Below are positions 8,996-18,596 of a stretch of DNA of 64,000 nt, piece by piece. The position numbers were made by a program, and so were the translations under genes. Position 1 is the stretch's first letter; each line of letters begins with the position of its first letter. Source of the stretch: Ilyomonas limi. GTDB lineage: Bacteria; Bacteroidota; Bacteroidia; Chitinophagales; Chitinophagaceae. Location of the stretch: positions 124,001 through 188,000 of the forward strand of contig NZ_SZQL01000006.1 in the NCBI RefSeq assembly GCF_005233845.1. The letters run 5' to 3'. The notes under the pieces are model-generated. The model ran no database searches. It was not told the origin of the DNA and saw only the letters and a program-made list of their open reading frames with translations.

Positions 8996-10342
8996 TTAAT
9001 ATCCAACATATATTCCGGTGTATTTATCAGGAGATAAAGAATATATTTCCTTTTTTACTTCATCACTAACTGCTAATCCTTCTACAAATTGCTGAATGGT
9101 TTCTTTGCTGATATGCGCATTGCCGCGTGTTAAGTCTTTCAAAGCTTCATAAGGATTTGGATAGTTTTCCCTGCGTAATATTGTTTGAATAGCTTCTGCA
9201 ATAACAGCCCAATTATTATCTAAATCTTCCCGCAATTTGCTTTCATTTAACACCAGTTTATTTAATCCTTTTTTCAACGATTGGATGGCAATAATGATAT
9301 GAGCAACCGGCATACCTAGATTGCGCAAAACAGTGGAGTCGGTGAGATCCCGCTGCATGCGGCTGATGGGCAACTTGGCGGAAAGATGCTCCAGTAAAGC
9401 ATTTGCCAAACCAAAATTGCCTTCTGCATTTTCAAAATCTATAGGGTTTACTTTGTGCGGCATTGCCGAAGAGCCCACTTCGCCCTTCTTTGTTTTTTGT
9501 TTAAAATAGTCCATGCTGATGTAGGTCCACGTATCACGACACAAATCAATCAGAATGTTGTTGATTCGTTTCATAGCATCGCAATGGGCAGCGAGATTGT
9601 CATAATGCTCTATTTGTGTGGTAAACTGCATACGTTTTAATTGCAGCTTATCATTTACAAATTCGTTGGCGAAGGCGATCCAATTATATGTAGGAAAGGC
9701 TACTGTATGTGCATTGAAATTGCCGGTGGCACCACCGAATTTTGCTGCAAAAGGAATGTAGGTAAATAGCTCCAACTGGTTATTCAGCCGCTCAACAAAT
9801 ACCATTATTTCCTTACCCAAAACTGTTGGCGAAGCTGGTTGACCATGCGTACGTGCCAGCATAGGAATTGCTTTCCATTGCTGTGCAAACTGATGAATAA
9901 TGCTTTTGAGTTCTTGTACAAGCGGCAGGTATTCTTTTTCAATACACAGTTTCCAGCTAAGCGGGATGGCGGTATTATTGATGTCCTGCGAAGTAAGACC
10001 AAAATGTATCCATTCTTTTATACTGCCTGCGCCAACATTTTCCAACGCTTCTTTTAAGAAATATTCTACAGCCTTCACATCGTGGTTAGTAATGGCTTCA
10101 ATTTCTTTAACCTTTAATGCGTGCTCAGGGGAAAAGTGAGCAGCTAAACTTTCTAAATGTTCGCGTGCAGTGTCTGGCAGTTCAAAAAAGTTTTTATCTG
10201 CCAAAAACAAAAAATATTGTATCTCAACAAATACCCTGTATTTGATAAGTGCATACTCCGAAAAATAATCTGCAAGCTGCGTTACCTGGTGTCTGTAGCG
10301 TCCATCAATAGGGGAGATGGCAGTAAGGTTGTTCAATTTCAT
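8996..10342 (-). CDS. purB: Adenylosuccinate lyase
   Basis: Catalyses two fumarate-releasing steps: SAICAR to AICAR in purine synthesis and adenylosuccinate to AMP. The 448-residue protein has the fumarase/aspartase superfamily blocks: FGLTSQDINNTA (residues 114-125), ARTHGQPASPT (163-173) holding the catalytic His166, and the signature GSSAMPHKVNP (290-300) with the catalytic serine loop. The opening MKLNNLTAISPIDGRY is the PurB start seen in the E. coli-like subgroup of about 450 residues. No purine genes adjoin it; purQ is 23 kb away. Confidence 0.96.
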   Translation of the reverse strand: MKLNNLTAISPIDGRYRHQVTQLADYFSEYALIKYRVFVEIQYFLFLADKNFFELPDTAREHLESLAAHFSPEHALKVKEIEAITNHDVKAVEYFLKEALENVGAGSIKEWIHFGLTSQDINNTAIPLSWKLCIEKEYLPLVQELKSIIHQFAQQWKAIPMLARTHGQPASPTVLGKEIMVFVERLNNQLELFTYIPFAAKFGGATGNFNAHTVAFPTYNWIAFANEFVNDKLQLKRMQFTTQIEHYDNLAAHCDAMKRINNILIDLCRDTWTYISMDYFKQKTKKGEVGSSAMPHKVNPIDFENAEGNFGLANALLEHLSAKLPISRMQRDLTDSTVLRNLGMPVAHIIIAIQSLKKGLNKLVLNESKLREDLDNNWAVIAEAIQTILRRENYPNPYEALKDLTRGNAHISKETIQQFVEGLAVSDEVKKEIYSLSPDKYTGIYVGY

Positions 10343-10437
10343 TTAAAAATGATGTTGTAGCATAAAGCAATCATTATAGAAAGCTCAAAAACATTTCGTT
10401 TTGCTTTCCTTACGATGCGAATGCTTTTCTTTGCAGG

Positions 10438-10445
10438 CAAAAATA
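10438..10445 (-). promoter_or_regulatory. Candidate -7 element for purB
   Basis: The minus strand reads TATTTTTG (TAnnTTTG), about 95 bases upstream of the purB ATG in the purB-mqnA divergent gap. No -33 partner is clear. Confidence 0.25.
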
Positions 10446-10451
10446 ATTTAA

Positions 10452-11195
10452 TTGGATAAGATTAATGTAGGCGCGGTAAGTTATTTAAACACAAAACCGC
10501 TATTGTATGGAATTGTTCGTTCAAAAGCATTACTGGAACAGGTAGAATTGGTGATTGATTATCCTTCTAAAATTGCGGATATGCTGGTACAGGGCAGCTT
10601 GGATGTAGGGCTAATTCCGGTAGCAGCCATTCCGCAATTAAAGGAGTGGCATATTATAAGTGATTATTGCATTGGTGCAGAAAGTGCCGTAGCTTCGGTT
10701 TGCTTGTTCAGCGAGGTGCCGCTTGATAAGATAGAGCGAGTACTGCTCGATTATCAAAGTAAAACGTCTGTAAATCTGTGCAAGGTATTATTGAAACATT
10801 ACTGGAAAATCAATCCGGCCATGGAAGATGCAAAGGAAGATTTTAGAGAGCATATACAAGGCACCACTGCCGGCGTAGTTATAGGCGACCGGGCTTTGGA
10901 GCAGCGCTTAGCATCGCCCTATATTTATGATCTGGCAGCAGCCTGGCAGCAGTTTACAGGCTTGCCGTTTGTATTTGCGGCTTGGATTGCCAATAAGAAG
11001 TTACCCGAAAGTTTTTGCAAATTGTTTAATGAGGCTAATGCAGTTGGCTTGAATGAACTTGAAAAAGTAGTAGCGGAAAATCCATATACCATATACGATT
11101 TACACACTTATTTTGGCAAAAATATCAGCTATCGCCTGACAGAAACAAAAAAAAGGGGATTAGAGAAGTTTTTGCAGTTATTGAAGTATGTATAA
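10452..11195 (+). CDS. mqnA: Chorismate dehydratase (menaquinone futalosine pathway)
   Basis: Converts chorismate to 3-[(1-carboxyvinyl)oxy]benzoate, the first step of the futalosine route to menaquinone. The 247-residue protein opens with the MqnA hallmark INVGAVSYLNTKPLLYG, has the substrate-lobe block GSLDVGLIPVAAIPQL and the SDYCIGAESAVASVCLFS region, and ends at typical length. Like MqnD it has the periplasmic-binding-protein-like two-lobed fold but no signal peptide. The best start is a TTG at 10452, since the conserved motif begins three codons later and no ATG or GTG lies upstream in frame. No other mqn genes are present in the window. Confidence 0.92.
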   Translation: MDKINVGAVSYLNTKPLLYGIVRSKALLEQVELVIDYPSKIADMLVQGSLDVGLIPVAAIPQLKEWHIISDYCIGAESAVASVCLFSEVPLDKIERVLLDYQSKTSVNLCKVLLKHYWKINPAMEDAKEDFREHIQGTTAGVVIGDRALEQRLASPYIYDLAAAWQQFTGLPFVFAAWIANKKLPESFCKLFNEANAVGLNELEKVVAENPYTIYDLHTYFGKNISYRLTETKKRGLEKFLQLLKYV

Positions 11196-11669
11196 TAAAG
11201 GCTTTTCCCGACAACTCATAATTGTATTTTTGAATATACCTGTGTCATAGTGAACATTTGAAATGGCACTTACAGTGCGCATTATAGTTAGATGATGGAT
11301 AGAATTCTCTATCTTTATCCATTCTTTTGTGCAAGCTCTTTCTATGTGCTGCTATTTGCCTGATATATTCCTTTTTCCCCGGAGCAAGATATAAAAAACG
11401 GAGGATGGGCGAAGGATGAACGGAGCATAACAAGCTTTAGATAACATTTTCGATAAAGTATAATAGCCTTTAGCTGAATATATTAAACAGCGAAAGCTGC
11501 CTTGGCCATTGCTGCCTTTTTTCATTGCTACAAAAGCTACTCATTTGATATTAAAGCTTTCCATTTATCTTCTATATAAGATAAACTACATAACAATTAA
11601 GCTTAATTAAATGCTGCACTTCATACATAAGTGTTTATTTTGGGAAAATAAAACGGAATTGCTAAAAAA
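11196..11669. other. Intergenic region without a gene
   Basis: About 470 bases. I see only a small hairpin near 11298-11313 (GATAGA-ATTC-TCTATC) and a spurious minus-strand frame at 11245-11433. It presumably holds the promoter of the following large gene, but no clean TAnnTTTG box is visible. Confidence 0.4.
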
Positions 11670-14600
11670 ATGAGCCTTAGATCCAATCTGCTAGTCGCCC
11701 TTTTATCCTTTTTTTCATTTAATGTGTATGCGCAATATGCAGGTTTAAATAGCACTTTATATAATGGAATAACCCGGCAAGGCCAGAACAAAAATATCAA
11801 AGCACCTGATAATTCGATAGTCTATAATACTGCCGGTTACACTGAATCAGAAACTAACTCTCAAAATTTACGAGGTGGCGATAATCCTAATCTTTGCACC
11901 GGCAGTTTGGGCGATCCGATTGTAAACATTACTTTTAGCAGCGGTGATAATCCTGGTAAACCTTTACAAACTTTAGTTCCCGGTGCCAGTACAACCTATA
12001 ACTATGTGCCAGTATTTGGAAACCCCGCATCACCTATTATTTACGATGGCAGTTATACAATTACTAATAATACTGTTGCGCAAGCTCCGTGGTATAGCGG
12101 TATGCAAGATCATACGCAAAACGATGTAAATGGTTATATGGCTTTTTTTAATTCCAGCGCAACGCCCGGCGAGTTTTATAAACAAACTATTACAGGCTTA
12201 TGCGGCAATACAAAATATGAATTTGCAGCCTGGATTGCAAATGTGTTGAACCCTTCTGTAATGAGGGGGCAAAACCCTGATATCACTTTTTTAATTGAGG
12301 ATGTGAATGGTTATAAAATTGCCTCTTTTGCAACAGGTGCTATCCAACAGGAGAATGTATTTACCTGGAATAAATACGGCTTCTTTTTTCAAATGCCGCA
12401 AGGAACAAACAATGTTGTTTTAAAAATAATCAATTCAAATCCCGGTGGTGAAAATTTTCCGGGAAATGATTTTGCTTTAGATGATATTACATTCAGAGCC
12501 TGCGGACCACAATTAGGTGCTTCATTTGATGCAAATACTTTTCAGGACAAATTGAGTATTTGTGCCGGCAAACCTTTTACTTTATATGGCGATGTTACTA
12601 CACAAGGTCAGCAGTATGATTATTTATGGCAAATGAGCAATGATGAAGGACAAACCTGGAACGATCTTCCTAATTCTGATGCATTATCAATCAACTTAGT
12701 TGCTCCAAATAATGGTAATGGAAAAAAATTGTTATACCGAATGTTGAGTGCTGAACCGGGCAATATCAGTTCAAAAAATTGTAGGGTTGTTTCCAATGTA
12801 GCCACGCTTGATATATTAGCTTCATGCGGTAATAATGATCCTTGTTCCAACTGGCTGTATATTAATACTGATGATGGCGCTTTCCAAGTTGGTGACCTTG
12901 ACGTGCCTGGCACAAAGATTACTGTGGAAGCTACTTTTAACAGAACGCAGCCACGTTCACAATCCAATGAATTGTATGCAGGTGATCTTGTTTCTAAACA
13001 TAAAGAACTTGAAAATGTCAATTATTTGCTCCGGCCGAATACTGCAGAAATCACTACTGATCAGGGCTATTTCAGAACGCCGGATATTTGTGATATTGAG
13101 CTAAATAAAACTTATCATGTAGCTATGACGTATGATGGAACAACATTAAAATTTTACCGCAATGGCTTTTTGATGAGCTCAGTGCCGGCTTCAGGCAAGT
13201 TGTTTCAGAATGATTTCATAACCACTATTGGCAATTTTGCACCACAGCCAGGCTTTCAAACTGAAGGGCTTTTAGGCTACATTAATGAAGTAAGAATATG
13301 GAATACAGTTCGTACGCAGGCTGAGTTAAATACTTATTTGAATAAACCTTTACCAAATTCTGCGACGCAGTCCGGACTACTCGCTTACTATACTTTTGAT
13401 GATTTAAACAATAAACAGGGCAATGCAAAATGGAATGGCACATTGGTGAATGGCGCTGCAATAAACGAATTGAATCCAACCTGTAACAGTTATGCTAAAG
13501 ATTCCTGCAATAAAGTTATAGAGCCACCTGTGGTAATTCCTTCTTTCACATCGCCTGATACAGTATGCGTAAATACCTCTGTACAGGTAACCAATACATC
13601 TACAGGTGCAAGCAATTTTTACTGGAGCTTTTGTACCGCTGATATTAACCAAACACCTACCGGTAATAATCTTGGGAATATCAATAATACCTTTAGTTTA
13701 CCTGTATATTCCGATATCATTAATGTAAATGGCAATTATTATGTGTTTGTAGTTAATAATTATCCGGGCAGCTTGGTAAGGCTCGATTATGGTAACAGTC
13801 TATTAAATAATCCGGTTACTATAAACTTAGGTAATCTGGGGGTTATTCCTAATAATGCTGAGGGCATACAGCTTATTAGCAATAATGGTAAATATTATGC
13901 AATTATTGTAGGCGGCGATCCGCAATCAGGAGTAGAATCTTTTATTCTGAAAATTGATTTTGGAAGTGATATTACCAATTCAATACCTGATGTATTTAAC
14001 TGGGGCAACTTAGGTGATTTATCGTATCCCCACGATTTATACATGTTTAGCGAAAATGGTACATGGTATGGCTTTACTACTAATTTTTACACCAACACCA
14101 TCACTAAATTTAATTTTGGTAATGACTTCAATGCTACACCGGTAGCTACAAACATTGGTAATATTGGTAATCTTAATTCTCCTGTTGGTATTTTTGCAAT
14201 GAATGATGCTGGTCAATATCATGCGTTTATCACTAATACAGCAAGTAATACTTTAACCAGGCTGGATTTTGGCAATTCATTACTAAATAATCCTTCAGGA
14301 ACAAACCTGGGGAATTTGAACAACACCTTGCATAAATGCTGGGACATTTATATCATTAAATATTGTGATGAAATTAAAGGCTTTATAGTAAACGGCGATG
14401 ATAGTTACAACGACATGGTTAGCCTGGATTTCCCTGATAATGACCTCACCAACGTTCCGGTTGCTCAATCATTAGGTAATATAGGCAATTTAAGTTTTCC
14501 GCATTCTATCTCTAAATTATTCCGGGCAGATTCAGACGTATATTCCTTTATTCCAAATGCCCACAATAATACATTGACACGAATTAAGTTTCCTGGTTGT

Positions 14601-16607
14601 ACCTCAGCGAGTGTTGCCAGCTCTATTGCTCAAACACCGCCTCCATTTTCTTATACTACACCCGGCACTTACAACATCACCTTATCTGTAGATGAAGGGC
14701 TTGCCACACAATCTTCCACCTGCCGGCAAGTGGTGGTTGTTGCACCACCAGCACCGCATCCAATCTTAGATACAGCTTTTTGCGAAGGTGGAAATATCAG
14801 TCTGGTAAGCCTTTCAGCAGGCAATAATTACATATGGAATACCGGTGCTACTACAAGCAATATAACTGTATCTGATATTGGTAAGTATTGGGTAACAACC
14901 GATGCCTATGGGTGCCTGTCAACAGATAGTTTTCATGTATCTAAAACAACTTCACCCGTAGTCAAATTAGGAAATGATACTGCTTTATGCAAAGGCGATT
15001 CTTTGACAGTTTTTGCAAGAAATCCGGGCAGTACTTATTTATGGCAAAATGGCTCTACAACAGACAGTTTGAAGATTACTAAAGACGGTGTTTATTCAGT
15101 GACTGTTACTAATGCGAAAGGTTGTATTGGTAAAGACACCATCAACATTAATGCATTGCTTTCTCCGGTGCTGTCTGGCTTGCAAGACAAAATAATTTGC
15201 AGAGATGATATAGCGCAATTATCTGTAACTGCTTCCGGCAATAATAATTCCTTTGCCTGGCAGCCCGATGCCACTTTGTCTGCATTGGACATTGCCAATC
15301 CTACGGCTGCTCCACCGGATACAACAAAGTATTACGTGTCTGTAAAAAATGAAGATGGATGTATTACAAAAGATAGTGTACGTGTAAACGTTTTAGCACG
15401 TCCAACCGTTGCTGTTCGCAGCGATACTACTGTTTGCAGCGGTGAAGAAGTGTTATTGACATCCACTGCATCCAATGCCACTGTTTTTAAATGGCTTCCT
15501 GTTCAAAACTTAAGTAACGCTGCAATTCTGAGTCCGGTTGCAAAACCTGATGTTAGCACCAAATACAGCATTGCTGCCGGTAATGGTGTATGCAATGCAA
15601 CAGATGAAATTACCATTCATGTTAAACAGTTACCTGTCATAGCAGCGGGCAACGACACTACTATTTGTGGCTCCGTTACAGCGCAACTTTCTGCAACCGG
15701 CGCAGATGCGTACAACTGGTTTCCTGTTGTTGGTTTAAATAATACAACTATTCAAAACCCTGTTGCTTCGCCTGTGCAAACAACCATGTATCACGTAAAA
15801 GGAACGGGCGATAATGGTTGTGTGAATGAAGATAGTGTAAAAATAACAGTAACTGCATTGCCTCAATTTGCTATTAATCCATCTAAAAGCGAAGTTTGTT
15901 TGGGCGATTCGGTACTGATAACTTCTTCTGGTGGAGATGTTTATACATGGGATGTATCGCCCGATATTTTACAGCCTTATCAGGCATCTACCTATATCAA
16001 ACCAACTACCAATGGTGTTTACAGTGTGATTGTTACAAACAACACCTGCAAAGTATCGAGCACATTATCTACCACCTTGTCGATAGCTCAAAAACCCGTT
16101 ATTCAGGTAAGCCGCTCCAACGATATTGATTGCGCCGTAAATAGTGCTACGCTTAGTGCAACCGGAGCAAGCATTTATAGCTGGACGCCAGCTTCTACAT
16201 TAACGCATCCTAATACTGCATCGCCTTTGGCAATGCCCAGGCAAACCACTGTTTATCATGTAAAAGCAACCGGTACAAATGGATGTGTGGCTGAAGATTC
16301 CATAACAGTAGAAGTGAAGGTTGCCAATAGTGAAAACGCTTATCAGATGGCTTCTGCCTTTACACCTAACAACGACGGTATTAATGATTGTTTTGGTGTA
16401 AAAAAATGGAGTATTGTCAGGCAACTCGATTTCTCGATATATGATCGCTGGGGAGTCTTGATTTTTCACAGCAACAACGCTGCAGACTGTTGGAATGGTA
16501 CTTACAAAGGTCTGCCACAATCAACCGGCGCTTATATTTATGTAATTAAGGCAAGAACTTTTTGTGGAAATATCTATAAAAAAGGAACGGTTGTGCTGAT
16601 AAGATAG
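11670..16607 (+). CDS. Giant secreted adhesin-like protein with LamG domain, Ig-like repeats and T9SS type B (CHU_C) sorting domain
   Basis: A 1645-residue surface protein exported by Sec (signal residues 1-22, ending VYAQ) and then T9SS. In order: a galactose-binding-like region at about 70-280 ending GNDFALDDITFRACG; an Ig-like segment; a LamG/ConA-like domain at about 390-580 (TYHVAMTYDGTTLKFYRNG ... GYINEVRIWNT); a beta-propeller-like stretch at about 650-980 with repeats such as LVRLDYGNSLLNNP and LGNLGNI; a PKD-like piece (YTTPGTYNITLSVDEG); then five or six 80-90-residue Ig-like repeats, each with a TxxCxG strand, SWTP/NWFP and TTxYxV motif. The C-terminus (about 1558-1645, SAFTPNNDGINDCFG to GAYIYVIKA) is the gliding-motility-associated CHU_C sorting domain. 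A role in adhesion or glycan binding is inferred. It stands directly upstream of sugar-modifying genes. Confidence 0.85.
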   Translation: MSLRSNLLVALLSFFSFNVYAQYAGLNSTLYNGITRQGQNKNIKAPDNSIVYNTAGYTESETNSQNLRGGDNPNLCTGSLGDPIVNITFSSGDNPGKPLQTLVPGASTTYNYVPVFGNPASPIIYDGSYTITNNTVAQAPWYSGMQDHTQNDVNGYMAFFNSSATPGEFYKQTITGLCGNTKYEFAAWIANVLNPSVMRGQNPDITFLIEDVNGYKIASFATGAIQQENVFTWNKYGFFFQMPQGTNNVVLKIINSNPGGENFPGNDFALDDITFRACGPQLGASFDANTFQDKLSICAGKPFTLYGDVTTQGQQYDYLWQMSNDEGQTWNDLPNSDALSINLVAPNNGNGKKLLYRMLSAEPGNISSKNCRVVSNVATLDILASCGNNDPCSNWLYINTDDGAFQVGDLDVPGTKITVEATFNRTQPRSQSNELYAGDLVSKHKELENVNYLLRPNTAEITTDQGYFRTPDICDIELNKTYHVAMTYDGTTLKFYRNGFLMSSVPASGKLFQNDFITTIGNFAPQPGFQTEGLLGYINEVRIWNTVRTQAELNTYLNKPLPNSATQSGLLAYYTFDDLNNKQGNAKWNGTLVNGAAINELNPTCNSYAKDSCNKVIEPPVVIPSFTSPDTVCVNTSVQVTNTSTGASNFYWSFCTADINQTPTGNNLGNINNTFSLPVYSDIINVNGNYYVFVVNNYPGSLVRLDYGNSLLNNPVTINLGNLGVIPNNAEGIQLISNNGKYYAIIVGGDPQSGVESFILKIDFGSDITNSIPDVFNWGNLGDLSYPHDLYMFSENGTWYGFTTNFYTNTITKFNFGNDFNATPVATNIGNIGNLNSPVGIFAMNDAGQYHAFITNTASNTLTRLDFGNSLLNNPSGTNLGNLNNTLHKCWDIYIIKYCDEIKGFIVNGDDSYNDMVSLDFPDNDLTNVPVAQSLGNIGNLSFPHSISKLFRADSDVYSFIPNAHNNTLTRIKFPGCTSASVASSIAQTPPPFSYTTPGTYNITLSVDEGLATQSSTCRQVVVVAPPAPHPILDTAFCEGGNISLVSLSAGNNYIWNTGATTSNITVSDIGKYWVTTDAYGCLSTDSFHVSKTTSPVVKLGNDTALCKGDSLTVFARNPGSTYLWQNGSTTDSLKITKDGVYSVTVTNAKGCIGKDTININALLSPVLSGLQDKIICRDDIAQLSVTASGNNNSFAWQPDATLSALDIANPTAAPPDTTKYYVSVKNEDGCITKDSVRVNVLARPTVAVRSDTTVCSGEEVLLTSTASNATVFKWLPVQNLSNAAILSPVAKPDVSTKYSIAAGNGVCNATDEITIHVKQLPVIAAGNDTTICGSVTAQLSATGADAYNWFPVVGLNNTTIQNPVASPVQTTMYHVKGTGDNGCVNEDSVKITVTALPQFAINPSKSEVCLGDSVLITSSGGDVYTWDVSPDILQPYQASTYIKPTTNGVYSVIVTNNTCKVSSTLSTTLSIAQKPVIQVSRSNDIDCAVNSATLSATGASIYSWTPASTLTHPNTASPLAMPRQTTVYHVKATGTNGCVAEDSITVEVKVANSENAYQMASAFTPNNDGINDCFGVKKWSIVRQLDFSIYDRWGVLIFHSNNAADCWNGTYKGLPQSTGAYIYVIKARTFCGNIYKKGTVVLIR

Positions 16608-16737
16608 ATTTTGATAAGAAACAATTGTACGAAAAAGAGGTGGATTTTAGCATTATAGCATGAATTTATCAAAAATAAGTGAGTATTCTCCGTTGCTCGT
16701 CTTATAATTGCCATGTTTTTACTAAACCGGAGTACAA

Positions 16738-17493
16738 ATGAAATCATTAAGAGAAATATTTGATAATCATAATGGCAGATTGATACATAAGTGGGATCAC
16801 TATATTGAGATATATGATCAGTATTTTTCTAAGTTCCGCGATCGTGAGATTAATATTCTAGAAATTGGCTTATCTCAGGGAGGATCAATAGATATGTGGA
16901 AAGAATACTTTGGCTCCAAAGCCAATATATTTGGTATTGATATTAATCCTGACAGTAAAACATTTGAAGAAGAAAAAGTAAAAGTCTTTATAGGTAGTCA
17001 GGATGATAAAAAATTTCTAAACGATGTAAGAAAAAAACTTCCACCACTTGATATTTTAATTGATGATGGCGGTCACACCATGAAACAACAAATTTTTACA
17101 TTTGAGGCATTGTTTGACATTGTGAAGCCAGATGGTATTTATTTATGTGAGGATGTTCAAACTTCCTATTGGAAGTTATATCATGGAAAATACAAACGTA
17201 GTAGTACGTTTATAGAATACTCAAAAAATTTCATAGATCAAATGCATGCATGGTTTAGCGAGGAACCAAACAAATTTAAAGTTGATTATCTAACCCGAAA
17301 TATCAAGGCTATTCACTATTATACTAACATGGTTTTTATTGAGAAGGAAAACATGACAGAGCCATTTGAGGTAAAGAAAGGAACTGTTACGGTAGGCTTC
17401 CAGGGTGAAACAGGTGCTGATGCATTGAATTTACCTTTAAAAACAAAAGTGATGCGAAAACTGAAAAAAATAAAAAATAGACTAAAAAGGTAA
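16738..17493 (+). CDS. Class I SAM-dependent methyltransferase (sugar or glycan modification)
   Basis: A 251-residue Rossmann methyltransferase. Motif I is ILEIGLSQGGS (residues 40-50), followed by the acidic residue at the end of strand 2 in FGIDINPD (65-72), and DILIDDGGHTMKQQ as motif III, which resembles the metal-binding Asp-Asp of TylF/MycF and CmcI-like enzymes. The C-terminus is rich in Lys/Arg. This type is frequent in polysaccharide clusters where it O-methylates sugars; the substrate cannot be read from sequence. First of four plus-strand glycan genes, with spacings of 56, 39 and 84 bases, so probably one operon. Confidence 0.75.
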   Translation: MKSLREIFDNHNGRLIHKWDHYIEIYDQYFSKFRDREINILEIGLSQGGSIDMWKEYFGSKANIFGIDINPDSKTFEEEKVKVFIGSQDDKKFLNDVRKKLPPLDILIDDGGHTMKQQIFTFEALFDIVKPDGIYLCEDVQTSYWKLYHGKYKRSSTFIEYSKNFIDQMHAWFSEEPNKFKVDYLTRNIKAIHYYTNMVFIEKENMTEPFEVKKGTVTVGFQGETGADALNLPLKTKVMRKLKKIKNRLKR

Positions 17494-17549
17494 GTCAATA
17501 CCAAACAATAAAAAAGTAAGAAGTTACTGTTTTATCAAAAATATACCTC

Positions 17550-18557
17550 ATGATTGACAAGGTAACACTCATCCTTATACTGCATAACAGACATAAAAAT
17601 CTTGATCGTCTTTTGGAGTATTATGATGAATATAATTTTCCTATTTTAATAGCAGATAGTTCTGTGCAAGAACATCAATTTACCAAAAAAAAATCTAATT
17701 GGACTTATAGCTACACCCCAGGTGTATCGTTTCCTAAAAAGATAGAAATTGTGCTTGCTCAGGTGACAACTCCTTATGTAGTAATGTGTGCAGATGATGA
17801 TTTTATTATTCCAAAAAGCATTCTGGCATGTGTTAGTTTTTTAGAAGAAAACAAGGATTATGCAATAGCACAAGGCTTGAGTATAAGGTATGAAAAAGAA
17901 AGTTTAGCACGAGGCAATATTGAACTAGGCGCTATTTATGGCCATATAAAATGTATAGAACCGGACGAGCCATTACAAAGGTTGTATAATATGTTTGAAA
18001 ACTATCGTGCCGTAGTATATGCAGTATTTAGAACATATGTGTTACAGCAATCATATCAAGGAGCAGGTAGCCAAATCAAAAATCTCTTTCTAAATGAATA
18101 TATAACTGCATTTATACCTATTCTGTATGGAAAGTGTAAAGAAATTCCTATACTATACCAGGTAAGAGAGTACGCACTTGATTCTGATGATAAAACAGCG
18201 ATAGATATTGACGCATTACTTCGTGAAAAGCAGTATGCAAATGAAGTGAACGTGTTCAAGAGTTTCATTTCAACAAAAATGGCAGCTATTCTAATGATCA
18301 GCCACAAGAAAGCAGAAGATATAGTTGATAAAATTATTCAAGACTTCGCTAGTAAAATACACATTGCCCGTACAACAATTTCTCCAAAAAAGCGAATAGG
18401 TAATCTAATAAGACATTTGCCTATTGTAGGGCCATGGATGATACAAAAAAATCGTTCAATAGAAAATGCTAAACGGTTGAATGCTTACATAGATATACAT
18501 AAAGAAAAGAAGGAAATTGATGTAGTTTCAAAGCTGTTAATTAAATACAATAAATAA
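17550..18557 (+). CDS. TIGR00180-type family 2 glycosyltransferase
   Basis: A 335-residue GT-A glycosyltransferase. The N-terminus VTLILILHNRHKNLDRLLEYY with FPILIADSS is the TIGR00180 form, where the usual strand-2 acidic is in ADSS, and the metal-binding site is CADDDF (residues 80-85). The C-terminal third is helical and basic. It probably transfers a nucleotide-activated sugar in surface glycan synthesis. Base composition is AT-rich compared with neighbouring housekeeping genes, as is common in glycan clusters. Confidence 0.8.
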   Translation: MIDKVTLILILHNRHKNLDRLLEYYDEYNFPILIADSSVQEHQFTKKKSNWTYSYTPGVSFPKKIEIVLAQVTTPYVVMCADDDFIIPKSILACVSFLEENKDYAIAQGLSIRYEKESLARGNIELGAIYGHIKCIEPDEPLQRLYNMFENYRAVVYAVFRTYVLQQSYQGAGSQIKNLFLNEYITAFIPILYGKCKEIPILYQVREYALDSDDKTAIDIDALLREKQYANEVNVFKSFISTKMAAILMISHKKAEDIVDKIIQDFASKIHIARTTISPKKRIGNLIRHLPIVGPWMIQKNRSIENAKRLNAYIDIHKEKKEIDVVSKLLIKYNK

Positions 18558-18596
18558 AGTACAAATATTCTTTTAAGCTAAAATATCAATACTTAT

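Noticed and set aside
12620-16520. Long antisense frames within the giant adhesin gene
   Set aside because: They overlap an unbroken 1645-codon gene with recognised domains and have no motifs of their own; they are shadows.
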